DNA of 64,000 nucleotides, taken from the NCBI GenBank assembly GCA_018907035.1, contig JACCIC010000014.1:5071501-5135500 (forward strand). Direction: 5' to 3'. Source of the DNA: Sycobia sp. Sy_11 (taxonomy: Eukaryota; Arthropoda; Insecta; Hymenoptera; Epichrysomallidae). Below, one piece after another: positions 36,121 to 47,513 of this stretch (positions are counted from its first letter, which is position 1; the number at the start of each line of letters is the position of its first letter). A model generated the notes under the pieces. That model ran no database searches. It had not been told where the DNA came from and was given only the letters and a program-made list of their open reading frames with translations. A program made the translations under genes and the position numbers.

Positions 36121-36397
36121 CTCCGTTGGCCTTGAGATCGTCGGGCTGGCCCCTGTGCAGCTCGGGCTTGGCCAGCATGTTGAGCGGATGGGCCGAGCCG
36201 GCCGGCGCGGCGGCGGCGCCCGGCGGCAGTCCCAGGCCGAGCAGGGCGGCCGAGGCCGAGGTCGGCACCTGCAGACCGGCCCCGGGCCCGAGGCCCGGCA
36301 GGCCCGGCAGCCCCGGATGCGGCCCCATGCCCGCGCCGGGCGGCAGCTGCTGGACTTGCATCTGCTGCAGGAGCCTCGGTAGGTCAGGCCTCTGTTG
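36121..36397 (-). CDS. gro: groucho exon, start of GP region
   Basis: On the minus strand this exon gives 92 codons plus one base. It starts QQRPDLPRLLQQMQVQQLPP, is followed by Gly/Pro/Leu-rich repeats (PGLPGLPGLGPGAGL), an Ala/Leu segment (SASAALLGLGLPPGAAAAP), and ends HPLNMLAKPELHRGQPDDLKANG. It continues directly from ..AIIG of the Q-domain exon, as TLE/Gro proteins read IIGQQ at this point. The GP region is poorly conserved and binds HDAC1/Rpd3 in flies, and LAKPE/LNKPPE-like wording near its end also occurs in other Gro proteins. The acceptor is ..CTCTTCCAG and the donor is GTGGGT, giving phase 1 at the 3' end. The exon is strikingly GC-rich compared with its AT-rich flanks. Downstream CcN, SP and WD40 exons were not found towards position 1. 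Identity is strong; the precise 3' end is slightly less certain. Confidence 0.94.
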
Positions 36398-36426
36398 CTG
36401 GAAGAGACGTCGGTTCACGGTTAGTG
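36398..36426 (-). other. 3' splice site and branch point before groucho GP exon
   Basis: The minus strand reads CACTAAC (36420-36426), then CGACGTCTCTTCCAG|CAACAG. The branch-point consensus, short pyrimidine run and CAG are all present within 30 nt. Confidence 0.85.
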
Positions 36427-38182
36427 GGGTTGTGTGTTTAAATTGTACATGTCTGTGTATATATGATCAATTGGACGGACCGTACTTTTTCGTAAACGTG
36501 CCGCGAATTCAGTCTGGTTGCGTCAATTTTCGTAAATCTTGTTCTTAAAAAAAATACAATTAGATAATTTAAATAACATTCTGCGTTTTTACGTCGCGTT
36601 AAGTTCTCTTAAATATCTCCTCGTTCTATGCTTGATATATCGTACCTTCAAATTTTCATATTTACTTATGGCTTAGCAGCATGTTAGCGAAGAATAGACG
36701 ATATTGATCAATAAACAAGAAGGGTATTTTCATCATCTGTTTATGGTTTTCATAAAAAAAATCTTTCATAATATATAACCTCAAATCAAATTAAAAAGAC
36801 GTTGCTTTTTTTGCTTCTATTAGATCAAGATATCTCAAACATATAACGAAATTTTTATTTCCCGCACGGATTTTCAAAATGTTTACGGAGAAGTGTAGTT
36901 TAATTTCTGGGTATAATTTTGTCAGCGTCTTTGAATAATAGTAAAAAATTTCTATGCAAATTCTTCCTTTTCCATTCAAATGCTTTCAAATTAAAAAGAA
37001 AATTATTAAGGCTTGCATGAGCGATTTGAAGAAAAAAAAATTCATTTCGTATTTCATGTATATTATTTATGTTATATATATTATTTATATTATTTATATT
37101 GTATAAAGTAGAGAATTTATATTATATTCTAACGTAAAAAAGGCATTGTGTTATCATATACCCTACATCCTAATCTGCAATATCGTACAAAAGTTCGACA
37201 AGTCAATCGTTACTACTTTTCTCCTGATGAATGAACGAATTTCTAATATACAAAATTGGCGACGTATTGACCAATTTCACCGTATTCTGCAGTATTTTCT
37301 TTATTATGTTAAACATTCGAGCATCAATGAGAAGCATCGAAGCGGACACTCGGAGAGTCGGGTCGCAAAAAAAAAAAAAAACCGCGAGAGATAGTCGTGC
37401 GCGCGTCGCAAAGGCCGGGAACAAATAACGAGGTAGTCGGAGAGCAGGGGGCGGGGACATGGGGTTGAGGAATAGCTCAGGATCCTAACCCGTGCCTCGG
37501 AAATATTTAGGGGCGGGAGCGTATAAAAATCCACCCGTGTATACCTTTTCCACCCCACCGCTCTCCCAACCCTTGCGGTCAGAGTTACGTAGATTGCGAA
37601 ATTCCTGGCGGTCCTTTCTTTCGCTCGTTCCAGCCCCCACCCTCCCCCATCCCTCGCCCCTCATTTCCATCCTGCATCCCCATGGTCGCGCGTTAATTTC
37701 GGTTCGCGGATTACGCGCCCTCTGCTCGCCTCCTCTGTGCCTCTCCCACTGCTCCCTTTTTAATTCCGACCCGCGGCAGCCGCCGCGTCCGCCGCGCTTT
37801 TTCACGCAGCGCCACCATCCTCTACCCCACTCCCCCCCCCCACCCTGCAGCCACCGTCGCTGTCCCCGTCAAAGCGGCCACCGCCCCTTTGCACGTCGTA
37901 GGGAGCGAGCTCGTCCTGCCCGCAAAATAAAATTATTTATTCGCTCTGGGCGTTCGTGTTCAGCGAGCGAGAAAGACGGAGATAAACCGTGAGAGAGCGG
38001 CCGGCTGAGGGCGGGGAGGGGGGGGGTCAGAGGGTGATAGCGAGAGAGCTTTTGAACACGTGAGCGAATTCATTTATTTACTCTCCCCGTGTGCGGGAGC
38101 ACGTTCGCTAAACAGAGGCTAACGAATCCTTTTTCGAGGCGTGCAAGTAGGGTTTGGATGAAATAAAAAAAAGGGGGGAGTT

Positions 38183-38184
<2 letters not shown>
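36427..38184. other. AT-rich block then C-rich block in groucho intron
   Basis: 36430-37360 is AT-rich and quiet apart from a 15-base A run near 37367-37381. 37480-37900 is C-rich with many CCC runs. 38010-38030 has a run of G. No gene seen. Confidence 0.55.

Positions 38185-38222
<38 letters not shown>
38185..38222. repeat. (AG)19 microsatellite
   Basis: 38 bp of pure AG. Confidence 0.96.
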
Positions 38223-38223
<1 letters not shown>

Positions 38224-38639
38224 AATGGACCATCCGAGTACAGAGAGAAAGAGAAGGGTTGGGCGTACCTTTCGAGTCGGACAAGCGCGAGCTTTTTACA
38301 AACGTCGAACGCCGGGCGGCCCGTTGCGTGTTTTCGCTCGTTTCCGCGCGATCGTCGAGCTTTGCGGGTGGGGGGAGGGGGCGCGGGGGCCATTTTCCGC
38401 GTTGTTTCGGTCATCGAACGATGCCACACGGATTCGTTGCGCGCGACGGTTTCGCGATTTTAATGCGAGCGCGCGCCACAGAAAAACGGTGCGAAAATCT
38501 GATAGAAAGAGAATTTCAGTTTGGAATTTCCGATGCAAATATCGATCTGGCACGATTCGATAATTTAATAAGGATTATAACCATGCCAAAAGTGCAATGC
38601 AATATGTGAAAAACTCGAGCCTCAAATTTATTCGGACTT

Positions 38640-38894
38640 TTACTTAAGCATGGCACTGAAGGGAGCATACTTTTTGATTTGCTTCCAAGTTTTTTCGTCT
38701 ATTGTTAAGAATTTATCTTCAAAAGCTGCATTTACGTCGTTTCGTAATAAATGAAACATTTTCAATAACCCGGTAACGATAGATTGCGTAGCGTCTAAGC
38801 GCACTATACTCAAAATCAATTTTTTCGCCGCGCAGTTCGTTTTATTTTTCATCCTTTCGGACAGAATCACTTCTTTAGTATTGCACGAATTCAT
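38640..38894 (-). CDS. uncharacterised 84-codon open frame
   Basis: Starts with ATG, ends TAA, and is free of simple repeats. The product is Lys/Leu-rich and mostly helical in pattern, ending IDEKTWKQIKKYAPFSAMLK. There is an in-frame stop just upstream of the ATG, so it is not an obvious internal exon. I recognise no family. In AT-rich DNA, open runs of this length are expected by chance many times in a 64-kb window. It is reported only because its composition is unusually protein-like and the frame lies on the groucho sense strand. Confidence 0.12.
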   Translation of the reverse strand: MNSCNTKEVILSERMKNKTNCAAKKLILSIVRLDATQSIVTGLLKMFHLLRNDVNAAFEDKFLTIDEKTWKQIKKYAPFSAMLK

Positions 38895-39688
38895 ACGAAA
38901 TTATCAAGGGATCAGCTTGTTAAATACATTTTTTTTACGAAAGTCTATTTTTGATTAAACCTATAGACTTCTTTTTCAAAATTAAGCGATTCTGCAAAAA
39001 TGGAACGAAATAAAAAATATGTACATCCATAACCAATAAGACACAAAGATTTATTTATTTTTTCTTGTTTCATCTTACGCCTGTGCTTTTTTGAGGAATA
39101 GACGATTTAGAGGAATTAGATTATAGAGCGTTATTTTTTACCTATATAGTAATAAAAATGATTTTATTATAAAACTAATAATCTCTGTACAAAACAGTTC
39201 GATTGCCTTGTTTACGATTGAGTTAAAATTTCTAAATTTTCGTCCATTTTCCTGATTACTACTATCCAATGTCAATTATTAAGCAACATTGGCATCAACG
39301 ATCGCCCATCATATCACACACTGCTAGTACATCGCACACAGAGCAAAGCAAATAATCCAGACGAATCGTTATTAAACACGTTCCCGTTCATTATATATGT
39401 ATATATCATATTATATTCTTTATTACAGCACCCATGTTATTTCAACAGACGCCCCCACCTCCTCGCGCCCACTTCTGCAAACTCCACTCGCGTACCGTCA
39501 ACGGGCGCTCCTCGTTAAAATAAATAATACAATTTACCTTCTAAACTCAAACAAGCACCTTATGAAATTGCGCGAATGCGCGGGAAACAATTCATAAATC
39601 ACAAAAGCCATAACCTCCACCGGCCCCCGACGCTCCCCATACCCCTGTGTCCCCCTCTAGGTCTCGAAATGAAGCAGCCGGTTCGGCG
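38895..39688. other. quiet AT-rich intron sequence
   Basis: Tract-free AT-rich DNA to about 39440, then mixed. No gene seen. Confidence 0.55.
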
Positions 39689-39761
39689 AGAGAGAGAGAG
39701 AGAGAGGGAGGGAGAGGGAGGCAGAGAGAGAAGACGGAGAGAGAGAGAGAGAGAGAGAGAG
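39689..39761. repeat. (GA)n microsatellite cluster
   Basis: GA at 39689-39706, GGGA-type purines, then GA at 39735-39761. Confidence 0.94.
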
Positions 39762-39945
39762 GCGGGAGAGAAAAAGAAACGCCGAGGAACTGCCGCCGCG
39801 TTCTTGTGCCTTCGTAAGGCAATACTCCTCCCTTCCCACCGCTATCCCCCTAAATTCGCGCAGAAGAAAAGGCAGCGGAGGCGTCAAAATGAACGAGGAA
39901 CGCTGCCACTGCTCTCCTTTGACGCCTGGAGGCGTCTGTGTCTTT

Positions 39946-39952
<7 letters not shown>

Positions 39953-39990
<38 letters not shown>

Positions 39991-39998
39991 TCTCTCTC
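39953..39998. repeat. (CT)n microsatellite
   Basis: About 46 bp with one CCC break. It is opposite in sense to the GA cluster 190 bp before it. Confidence 0.96.
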
Positions 39999-41689
39999 TG
40001 CCCATTTTACGCACGCCCCTCCACCCCAGCCCCTCTCCTTCCAGGCCCAACACATTGTAATTTTCATTTTGACGAGAGGCAATCGCCACTCTCCGTCTCC
40101 CTCCCTCTGTCTCTCTTTCCCACTTGCGCTGCGCAGCTTCGTTCAAACCTCCGCCCGACCAAGAGCCTTGCGTAATTGCGCGAACCTTATGTATTGGGAC
40201 GGCGAGGGAAGGGGGAGGGGGGCATGCGAAAGAATTATGCGCGTCAGGTGGCGGCGACGCGACCCCGTGACAAAGACGACGGCGACGACTACGCTACGCA
40301 TAGCTGGAGAGAGAAAGAAAGCACTGCTAGAAGGGGGCGCGAGACAATGCGCGGGAGAGTTGGTGGGGTGAGGGGGGGTCGTGGAGGGATCAAGTGGGAG
40401 GGAAGTAGGGTGCGGAGAGAATAATTCCTCCCCACGGGAGAGTAGTTTGCAGAGGTAATTAAATGACTTAACGATATAATATCGTCGTTATGTATATATC
40501 TCACTACTTTATAAACGCACCGGTGCGCGGGCAAAGAGAGGAGGAGGGGGGGCTCGTACGCTCGCGTCGAACGATTTGAGGGATTCTGCGCAGGATAAGC
40601 TCCCTCGCCACGTGATTGTTAATCGAAGGATTTGTGCATTAATGTTTGCGCAGGTGGAGCATTTCCCGGTAAATTTGCGTTCGATAAAATTTCGCGTAGG
40701 GATATTTATATCAATCTTATAAGCAACCTGAATATGTACGAGTATCGGAGAAAAATAGATATTTGCTTGCAAATTTTAAGTATCGATTCATTTGAATTAA
40801 GGAAATGTTTGCCTAACTTAATTAAGCATTTCTTGGGTGACGTACATAATTCTCTAATTATTTTAAAAATAAAAACACACATATGACATTTTTTTGACGA
40901 AAAAAGAGCTCGCAAAATGATGTCAAAGACGAGGAGAAGTTTAATAGAATGTCAGATCTTATCGAAAACGTTTCCACTTAAAATATGCAGGATGTATAAA
41001 TTTGAAAAGGGAGAACTTTTTTTTCTTTAAATTCAATTGATTCATTTTAGCCAAATAGCTTCTTAATTGCAACAACGATAAAAAATAACGACTTGCTCAA
41101 AAAGAAAACAAAAAGAGCGACTAAGCTTGAATTATTACTTGGTTTTTAAAGTAAAAGAGTTTAGAAAGTTCTAAACTCGAACTATTAGAGTCACAAGATA
41201 TTATATATATATATATATATACACTCTATATTTTATAATTAGGAAAAGAAGTGACGGGCTTAAACATAAAAGAAACTTCGAAAGTTTTTTTCATTTAATT
41301 CGAATACGATTTTTACAATCTATTCGTCGTTCCTTTGTAGAGAACCGGTGAATCAAACAAAAAAAAAGAAAGAAAAAATCTTTCGTTTTATGGCTAACCA
41401 ATTAAGTCGCTGGAGCAAATTACCAAAGATTCGCGATTAGTTTTTGATGTCTATGATACTATATATATATATATATTGCTTTAAAATTAGCATCCCAACT
41501 GTTCAATGTTTTCACTCTGTTATAGATCGCTATTAATACGCAAACTTTGCACATCGGGATGATAAACGCTTAAGAACGTAAAAGGCCAAAAAGCAAGCAA
41601 ACAAAAAAAAAAAAAAAAACAACGCCACAACGTAGCTTTCTCGATATTACAAATATGGCGGGACTTTCGTACCAACGTCGCCGATTGAA
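39999..41689. other. mixed then AT-rich intron sequence
   Basis: G-rich at 40200-40420, a short palindrome ACGATATAATATCGT at 40471-40485, AT-rich and quiet from 40620 to 41560 with short TA tracts at 41203-41221 and 41460-41476, A run at 41603-41619. Confidence 0.55.
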
Positions 41690-42162
41690 TCCAGGTGCCG
41701 CTTTAACGACCCGATAAATTTTAATTAGAATGACCGCGGGCCACGGGTTTACACGGCGCATTACGAAGCATAAACTCCACGCGGATTGGCAGCGAGAGCG
41801 GGAGAAAGAGCGACGGGAGGGGGAAGAGGGGTGAGGGGGGGGAGAGGGAGAAAGCGATCCGCGGGGCGCGATAAATTCTCGCTCGCGATCGGGACGTACC
41901 GCGAAGATTTCAAATGAGAATGAAATTAATCCCTGCGACGCTCCATTACGCGTAGTCGACCGGACGGGCTGTCGGGTCGCGGAGAGTTCCCGAGTCATCG
42001 CGCCGCCGGCGCGCCAGCCGTCGTCGCCGCCGCCGCCGCCGGCGGGATCCAATTTTCTGGATTAATTTAATGTCCAACTTGCCGGGCGAATGGAGCGCGG
42101 CAATTTGCGATTAGCATCGAAATGCCCGCGCCCCGGCGAAAATTACAAAATAAACTCTTTGC
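41690..42162. other. GC-balanced low-repeat block, candidate regulatory DNA
   Basis: Contains ATAAATTTTAATTAGAATGACC, split by GC-rich words and a G-rich purine run at 41810-41850, then (CGC)n near 42023-42043 and ATTAATTTAATG. The mixture of homeodomain-type ATTA words and GC-rich unique DNA resembles insect intronic enhancers. This is inference only. Confidence 0.3.
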
Positions 42163-42868
42163 TCTCTCTCTCTCTCTCTCTCTCTCTCACTAACTCTTTA
42201 TCTCTTCCTCTCTTTTTTTCGCACTCGGGTAAGCATCGAGCAGATCGCCCCAGCGTTTACGTCTATTTTATAGGACAGGAAATCTATTAAGGGGCGAGCA
42301 AGGAAATTTGTTGTTTCATTTGTTTTTTGCTGTTTTTTATTACAATAGAATTGTGCCACGGCATACATATTTTTAAGTTGACATTCTAGAATTGCGTTTG
42401 AACGTCGAGGATTTATGTCGATTGATTATTTATTCTTCTTGTTATGCTGTGAAAAAAAATTTTTTTTACAGTCAAGCGAACATCAATTTTACTGTGGTGA
42501 CTTTCTACATTCGTGAATCGTAAACAGCGTGTATTTTGAAGACCGTGATTGTGCTTATGAATCTGAATTTCCATTTTTTGCTTTTACGAATTTAAAATCG
42601 CAGATTTTAAGAATCGTAAAAAATTCCCTAATTTTGCACATTGAAGCTTGAAAATCGGAGACCGAGTTAATCATTGGAAATTTGTCTCCTGATACGTGGG
42701 ATTTAAAAATTGTTAAACGACACTTTATAAATTTGGAAAATTCCTATTTATCAAACATTTGTACATTATAAAATAAAAACAATACCACGCAAAAGCCATT
42801 TCCCAACAGCCCGAAGTCATTAACCCACTCACTTTCGCACAACGATATATATCTTTCCATTGTACGCG

Positions 42869-42871
<3 letters not shown>
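42163..42871. other. (CT)12 then quiet AT-rich sequence
   Basis: CT at 42163-42188, then AT-rich unique DNA with T runs. No gene seen. Confidence 0.55.

Positions 42872-42916
<45 letters not shown>
42872..42916. repeat. (CA)22 microsatellite
   Basis: 45 bp of pure CA, preceded by GTACGCGCGT. Confidence 0.97.
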
Positions 42917-42921
<5 letters not shown>

Positions 42922-43057
42922 AGGCATCGCGTCCCCATTACCTCTTCCCTCATCCTGGCATTCTTCCCCTCTCGGCTCCTACCGCACGGCGCGCGATCGT
43001 GCAGCGCCCGCTGGCGCGCGACCACGTATTACACGCTTGGCCAGCGGAATGCGAGTC

Positions 43058-43058
<1 letters not shown>

Positions 43059-43102
<44 letters not shown>
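43059..43102. repeat. (TA)22 microsatellite with direct flanking repeat
   Basis: 44 bp of TA. AGCGGAATGCG lies on the left and AGCGAATGCG on the right, in the same orientation. Confidence 0.96.
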
Positions 43103-43105
<3 letters not shown>

Positions 43106-43240
43106 CGAATGCGCGCCCGTGCGCGTCTCTATGGTCGCCGATGCGCCAACCGTAATTAGGCCCCGGACGGCCGGCGGCGCGCGCGGTATAGAGCGAGAGC
43201 GCGACGGGAAAAAATCCGCCAGCCGTGTAATTCTCCCCTC

Positions 43241-43245
<5 letters not shown>

Positions 43246-43272
<27 letters not shown>
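43246..43272. repeat. (CT)13 microsatellite
   Basis: 27 bp of CT followed by degenerate TCTGTGTCTC. Confidence 0.94.
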
Positions 43273-43278
<6 letters not shown>

Positions 43279-43489
43279 GCTCCGGCTCTGTGTCTCTGTC
43301 TCGCTTGCTAACCCCAAGAGCGAGTGAGAAGGGGAATGATTTTCTCGATTATCGTGCGCGATAATTACGGGCATTTTTCTCTCTCTCCTCTCTTCTTTTC
43401 GCAGGACGGGGGACGAGGGTTACGCTTCGCAATTCGTTTCGAGCTCACGGCCCGTGGAAAATTACATACACCAGGGAGCGGGAGAGAGA

Positions 43490-43493
43490 GAAA

Positions 43494-43564
<71 letters not shown>
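43490..43564. repeat. (GA)n microsatellite of about 75 bp
   Basis: Pure from 43506 to 43564, with AAAG and ACAG breaks before it. Confidence 0.96.
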
Positions 43565-43565
<1 letters not shown>

Positions 43566-43717
43566 AACCAAGAGAGACGAATGTAGCAGAGTTGCGCCCG
43601 TACATAATATACCGATGCGCTGTGAGATCTCTATATTGTTGTGCGTGCCGCCGCCGCAGTCCTGCCGCATCGATGCAACGCGGCTCTCTCGATGCTCGAG
43701 TGCGTCCGTGAAAACGG

Positions 43718-43719
<2 letters not shown>

Positions 43720-43764
<45 letters not shown>
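43720..43764. repeat. (TA)22 microsatellite
   Basis: 45 bp of pure TA. Confidence 0.97.
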
Positions 43765-43767
<3 letters not shown>

Positions 43768-44480
43768 CGCAGCAGGGGGAGGAGTCAGAGCCCCTTTATA
43801 GATTTGATTACCTCGCGGTTACCAGCTTAATGCGACAGGGGTTACTGGGTGAAAATCGATAGATCGATGATTTTTTGAAGGAAAAAATTTAATTCCGATT
43901 TTAGAGTATTGTCCACTTCTCGTATTTATTGATCATACTTTGTATATATACAAAGGGATAAATATCTGCGTTCTTATAAATGTGTGTTTATTTTTTCGCG
44001 AATTTCTAGGATCAATCAGAAACAATTGCGAATTCTCATCTTTTTGCGTCGATAAAAATGGGAAGTATACTCGAGGCGCTGTGTAATGTTGGCAATAATA
44101 ATATAATTTATTCCTTATAAAAATGACACGATTATAATGACTGGTCTGAATATCAATCTCAAACTATCAATTTCAATCGCGAATTTCCGTAAAAATTACC
44201 TGTACATTATAATATGATATTTGATACAATTACCGCAGTTAGCAACATGCCTGTGTACAGGGCTTGGGACTTATTTGCTCCGCACGTACTTAGATACGTA
44301 ATAATTGATATTCTTGAATGTTACATACTTTCTCTGAAAATAATGGCGAATTTTATTACTACGCAATTCTTTTACGAATTCTTCAATACATCCGTAAGAA
44401 CATAATTGGTTATTCAAAAGTACAAATCTAGTTGTGTTTATTGATTAAAACAGCTAAAATATATCATTCATTAAATTACC
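43765..44480. other. quiet AT-rich intron sequence
   Basis: Unique AT-rich DNA; contains a self-complementary GTATATATAC at 43941-43950. No gene seen. Confidence 0.6.
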
Positions 44481-44822
44481 ACTAACTTTCTCTCATTTCA
44501 TCTGTGTCCACTTCTTCTCCATTCTTCATCTATTCTCTTTCTCTCTTATATTTATCGCTTCTAATTCTTTTCTGTCTCTCTCTTTTCTTTTGTTCTTCTC
44601 CTTCTAGATCTCTCTCTTTCTCTCTCTCTTTTCATCTCTTTTGTCTCTCCTTTCTGTCTCTTCTGTCTCTCTCTATCTCTCTCTCTCTTCACTCTCTTTC
44701 TCTCTCTCTCTTTCTGTCTCATCTCTCTTCTCTTCTCTCACTTCTGTCTCTCTCTCTCTCCTCTTCTCCTTCTTTCTTCTCTCTCTCGTCTCTCTCTCTC
44801 TTCTCTCTCTCTCTCTCTCTCT
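44481..44822. repeat. 340-bp cryptic polypyrimidine tract
   Basis: Almost only C and T on the plus strand, with irregular CTCTT/TTCTC units and few purines. It is not a pure microsatellite. In the groucho transcript sense it would be a GA-rich purine run. Confidence 0.9.
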
Positions 44823-45045
44823 ATCGCCGAGACGGGCAGGGCGGCGTACCTTTCGACCGCATAAGGCGCATAAGTGTCAAAGCGTATACCCAGGATTTTA
44901 GTGGCGAAACGAGAAAAGAAAAAAAGGGAGTCTGTGCCCATCGCACAGCGGAAATCGAATTTGTTGTCCCGTCGCGGGAGTGAGTTTATGCTTTGCGATC
45001 CCTGGCCAAGATTGCCTGAATGACCGAGAAAGGGAAAATAAAAGA

Positions 45046-45089
<44 letters not shown>

Positions 45090-45390
45090 CAGAAAGAGAG
45101 TGAGAGAGAGAGAGAGACAGATTTAGTTCTTATGGTACTGTGGGGAATTCCATCGAGAGCAACGGCAATGAAAATCGGGAGGAACGCCGACAGAGAGAAA
45201 AAGAGAGAGAGAGAGAGAGAGATAATCGCATTGAGTGCGGGCAATTGTCGTGTTTAATGGACGGCGCGGTGGAGCGGCGGTAGCCCAGCGCGGCGCATTT
45301 TCTGCGTGACGTTTTAATGCGATTTCACTCGCTTCCCCCTCCCCTCGCACCCTTTAGCGATTTTATTATATTGATACGCGATGTGCTATA

Positions 45391-45394
<4 letters not shown>
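44823..45394. other. unique sequence with two GA tracts
   Basis: GA at about 45050-45078 and 45198-45221, otherwise unique GC-balanced DNA. No gene seen. Confidence 0.55.

Positions 45395-45448
<54 letters not shown>
45395..45448. repeat. (TA)27 microsatellite
   Basis: 54 bp of pure TA. Confidence 0.97.
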
Positions 45449-45450
<2 letters not shown>

Positions 45451-45597
45451 AGTTCAGAATGTCTCGGGGATTTGCTGGGCTGACTGGATTTATGGCATTG
45501 CCCGCGAGGGGAGAGAAGGGTTTACGCCCATAGCAAGTAATTTCTGTATTGTGCGAAGTACGGAGTGAACTCGTCGCTTTGAATTCAGTTAAGATAC

Positions 45598-45600
<3 letters not shown>

Positions 45601-45638
<38 letters not shown>
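45601..45638. repeat. (TA)19 microsatellite
   Basis: 38 bp of pure TA, 150 bp from the preceding one. Confidence 0.97.
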
Positions 45639-45640
<2 letters not shown>

Positions 45641-45879
45641 TAAGAATAGATTCTATTTTGGTTGATTTGTTCTATATCGTGATGCAAATATCGATAAATA
45701 GCTGTGAATTTTTAAATTTGTTTCTATAATTTTTATTTTTATACCAAATTATTTGTTTTGCGAACGAAAAGTCTTTAATGCACACCACATTTGTCAATAT
45801 TATACTGTACATTGAATTCAATTTCTCTCTATGCATTGTCAATATTAAGATTAGCCGATAAATTATATATATATGGTCC

Positions 45880-46130
45880 ACTTCAAACGCGCTCGAACCG
45901 AGTTCAGCCGGTGAATTCTATTGTCGGCCGATCGTGGTTTCTCAGCTATTTTGAGAGAATAACCAATAATCAATGAAGTTTCTATTGTTAAATTACAATT
46001 AACGAATCGCATTTCCGATCCAAGCCGCTTTTCACGCCGGTCAATGATCTGTTTAATTGCATTATCTCAGACCGGCAGAATTGAGAAAATCGATTTACTT
46101 CATTATCGGAGAATAAAACAAAAAGGCCAA
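45880..46130. other. repeat-free block with perfect inverted repeat, candidate regulatory DNA
   Basis: GCCGGTC (46036-46042) and GACCGGC (46070-46076) are exact inverse complements around a 27-bp AT-rich interior (AATGATCTGTTTAATTGCAT...). Several AATAATCAAT and TTAATTGC words surround it. Function unknown. Confidence 0.35.
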
Positions 46131-46580
46131 CAGCAATGCCGTATCGCACCCGTAAGCGTCGTAGAGCTCGTCGCTTCGATAATGGCGCATGGGTTTTTGG
46201 ACTTCTTTTCTGCGGAAAAATAATTCATTTTATCCAGTGTCAGGGGTGCCGCAGTGTAAGAAGGGGGAGGTGTACGCGTATCTGTTACGGACTAGACAAT
46301 CGAGAAGAGATTTTCACCCCCTTCGTCGCACGAGAAAACGATACCCCCCTCCCCCCGGGGCGGCCCTCTCGTCAACCGCGCGTCAACGGACGCGCTCAGT
46401 ACGCGGCGACGGAGGAACGCGAAGTTGGCTCTCGCCAACGCTTGCGCGCACGTTCATGGAGGCGATACGGACGGACGGGGATGGAAAGGGGACGAGACAG
46501 GGCCGAGCGATTAAGCGGTTTTCGCGACATTGCTTCACCAACCCCTCCCCTTCTAAGACCTACCCTCTTCTCTTTACCGA

Positions 46581-46583
<3 letters not shown>

Positions 46584-46616
<33 letters not shown>

Positions 46617-46625
46617 CTCTCTTTC
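46584..46625. repeat. (CT)n microsatellite
   Basis: Pure CT to 46612, then degenerate. Confidence 0.94.
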
Positions 46626-46759
46626 TCATCTCCGTCGAATTATCCACGTATTAGTCCGCGCGCTCCTCTCGATACTACCCTCCCTTACTCTTTACTCCCA
46701 CAACTCAACCCACTATCCGGCAGTCCGCCATTTTTCTTTCTTCCTCGAAAGCAATTTTG

Positions 46760-46761
<2 letters not shown>

Positions 46762-46807
<46 letters not shown>
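46762..46807. repeat. (AT)23 microsatellite
   Basis: 46 bp of pure AT. Confidence 0.97.
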
Positions 46808-46811
<4 letters not shown>

Positions 46812-47266
46812 GTGTGTTCAATGGAAGAGGAAACAGGACGAGAGCAAGAGGACCGGAGATAAAGCAAGAGAGAGGGAGTGAAGGAGACAGAGACAGAGAA
46901 ACTCCACGGTAGAATAAGTTCCACTTATTCGCTGAATGCGACGGGCCTGTGCCCCTGGGGGTTATCCACTCCCCCCTCCCTTCTCTGTCTCTTTCTCGCC
47001 CCACCGCTTTTTCCCTCTGTCTCTTTTTCTCTCTCGGTTCATTCGGACGCGAAGCCAAGAAAGGAGACGACGGGGTGGAGAAAGGGAAGCTCCTTGAGAA
47101 TGTACCGAGGAGTCTCGTTGTATTTCCTAGTTGAGCAAGAGACGGGGAAGGCGGCGAGGAGGGGGGGAGGACTACATCTTCGAAAGAGGCTGCCAGATAA
47201 AGGAGAGGTTGGGACGGAGGTAAAGAATACGGGGGATGAGGGAGGAAGGACTGGTTGTAAAATAGA
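46808..47266. other. unique intron sequence
   Basis: Pyrimidine-rich at 46970-47040, purine-rich at 47140-47250. No gene seen. Confidence 0.5.
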
Positions 47267-47268
47267 TG

Positions 47269-47300
<32 letters not shown>

Positions 47301-47450
47301 CATACATATATATACACATAGATACGAGTGGCTGCCGTTGGCTCGAAAGGGAAAAAAGGAATGATTGGATGCACCCCGAGGAATTTATATATATGAGTAT
47401 TCGAATTGAGCATGATTCCTTAGTAAACTTGATGTATATGTACCATGCAC

Positions 47451-47496
<46 letters not shown>

Positions 47497-47513
47497 ATAT
47501 ATATATATATACA
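47267..47513. repeat. pair of (TA)n/(CATA)n tracts
   Basis: TA grading into CATA units at 47267-47318, and AT with one C at 47451-47513, separated by unique DNA. Confidence 0.93.

Noticed and set aside
36126..36548. 140-codon plus-strand frame over the GP exon
   Set aside because: It is the antisense shadow of the groucho GC-rich exon.
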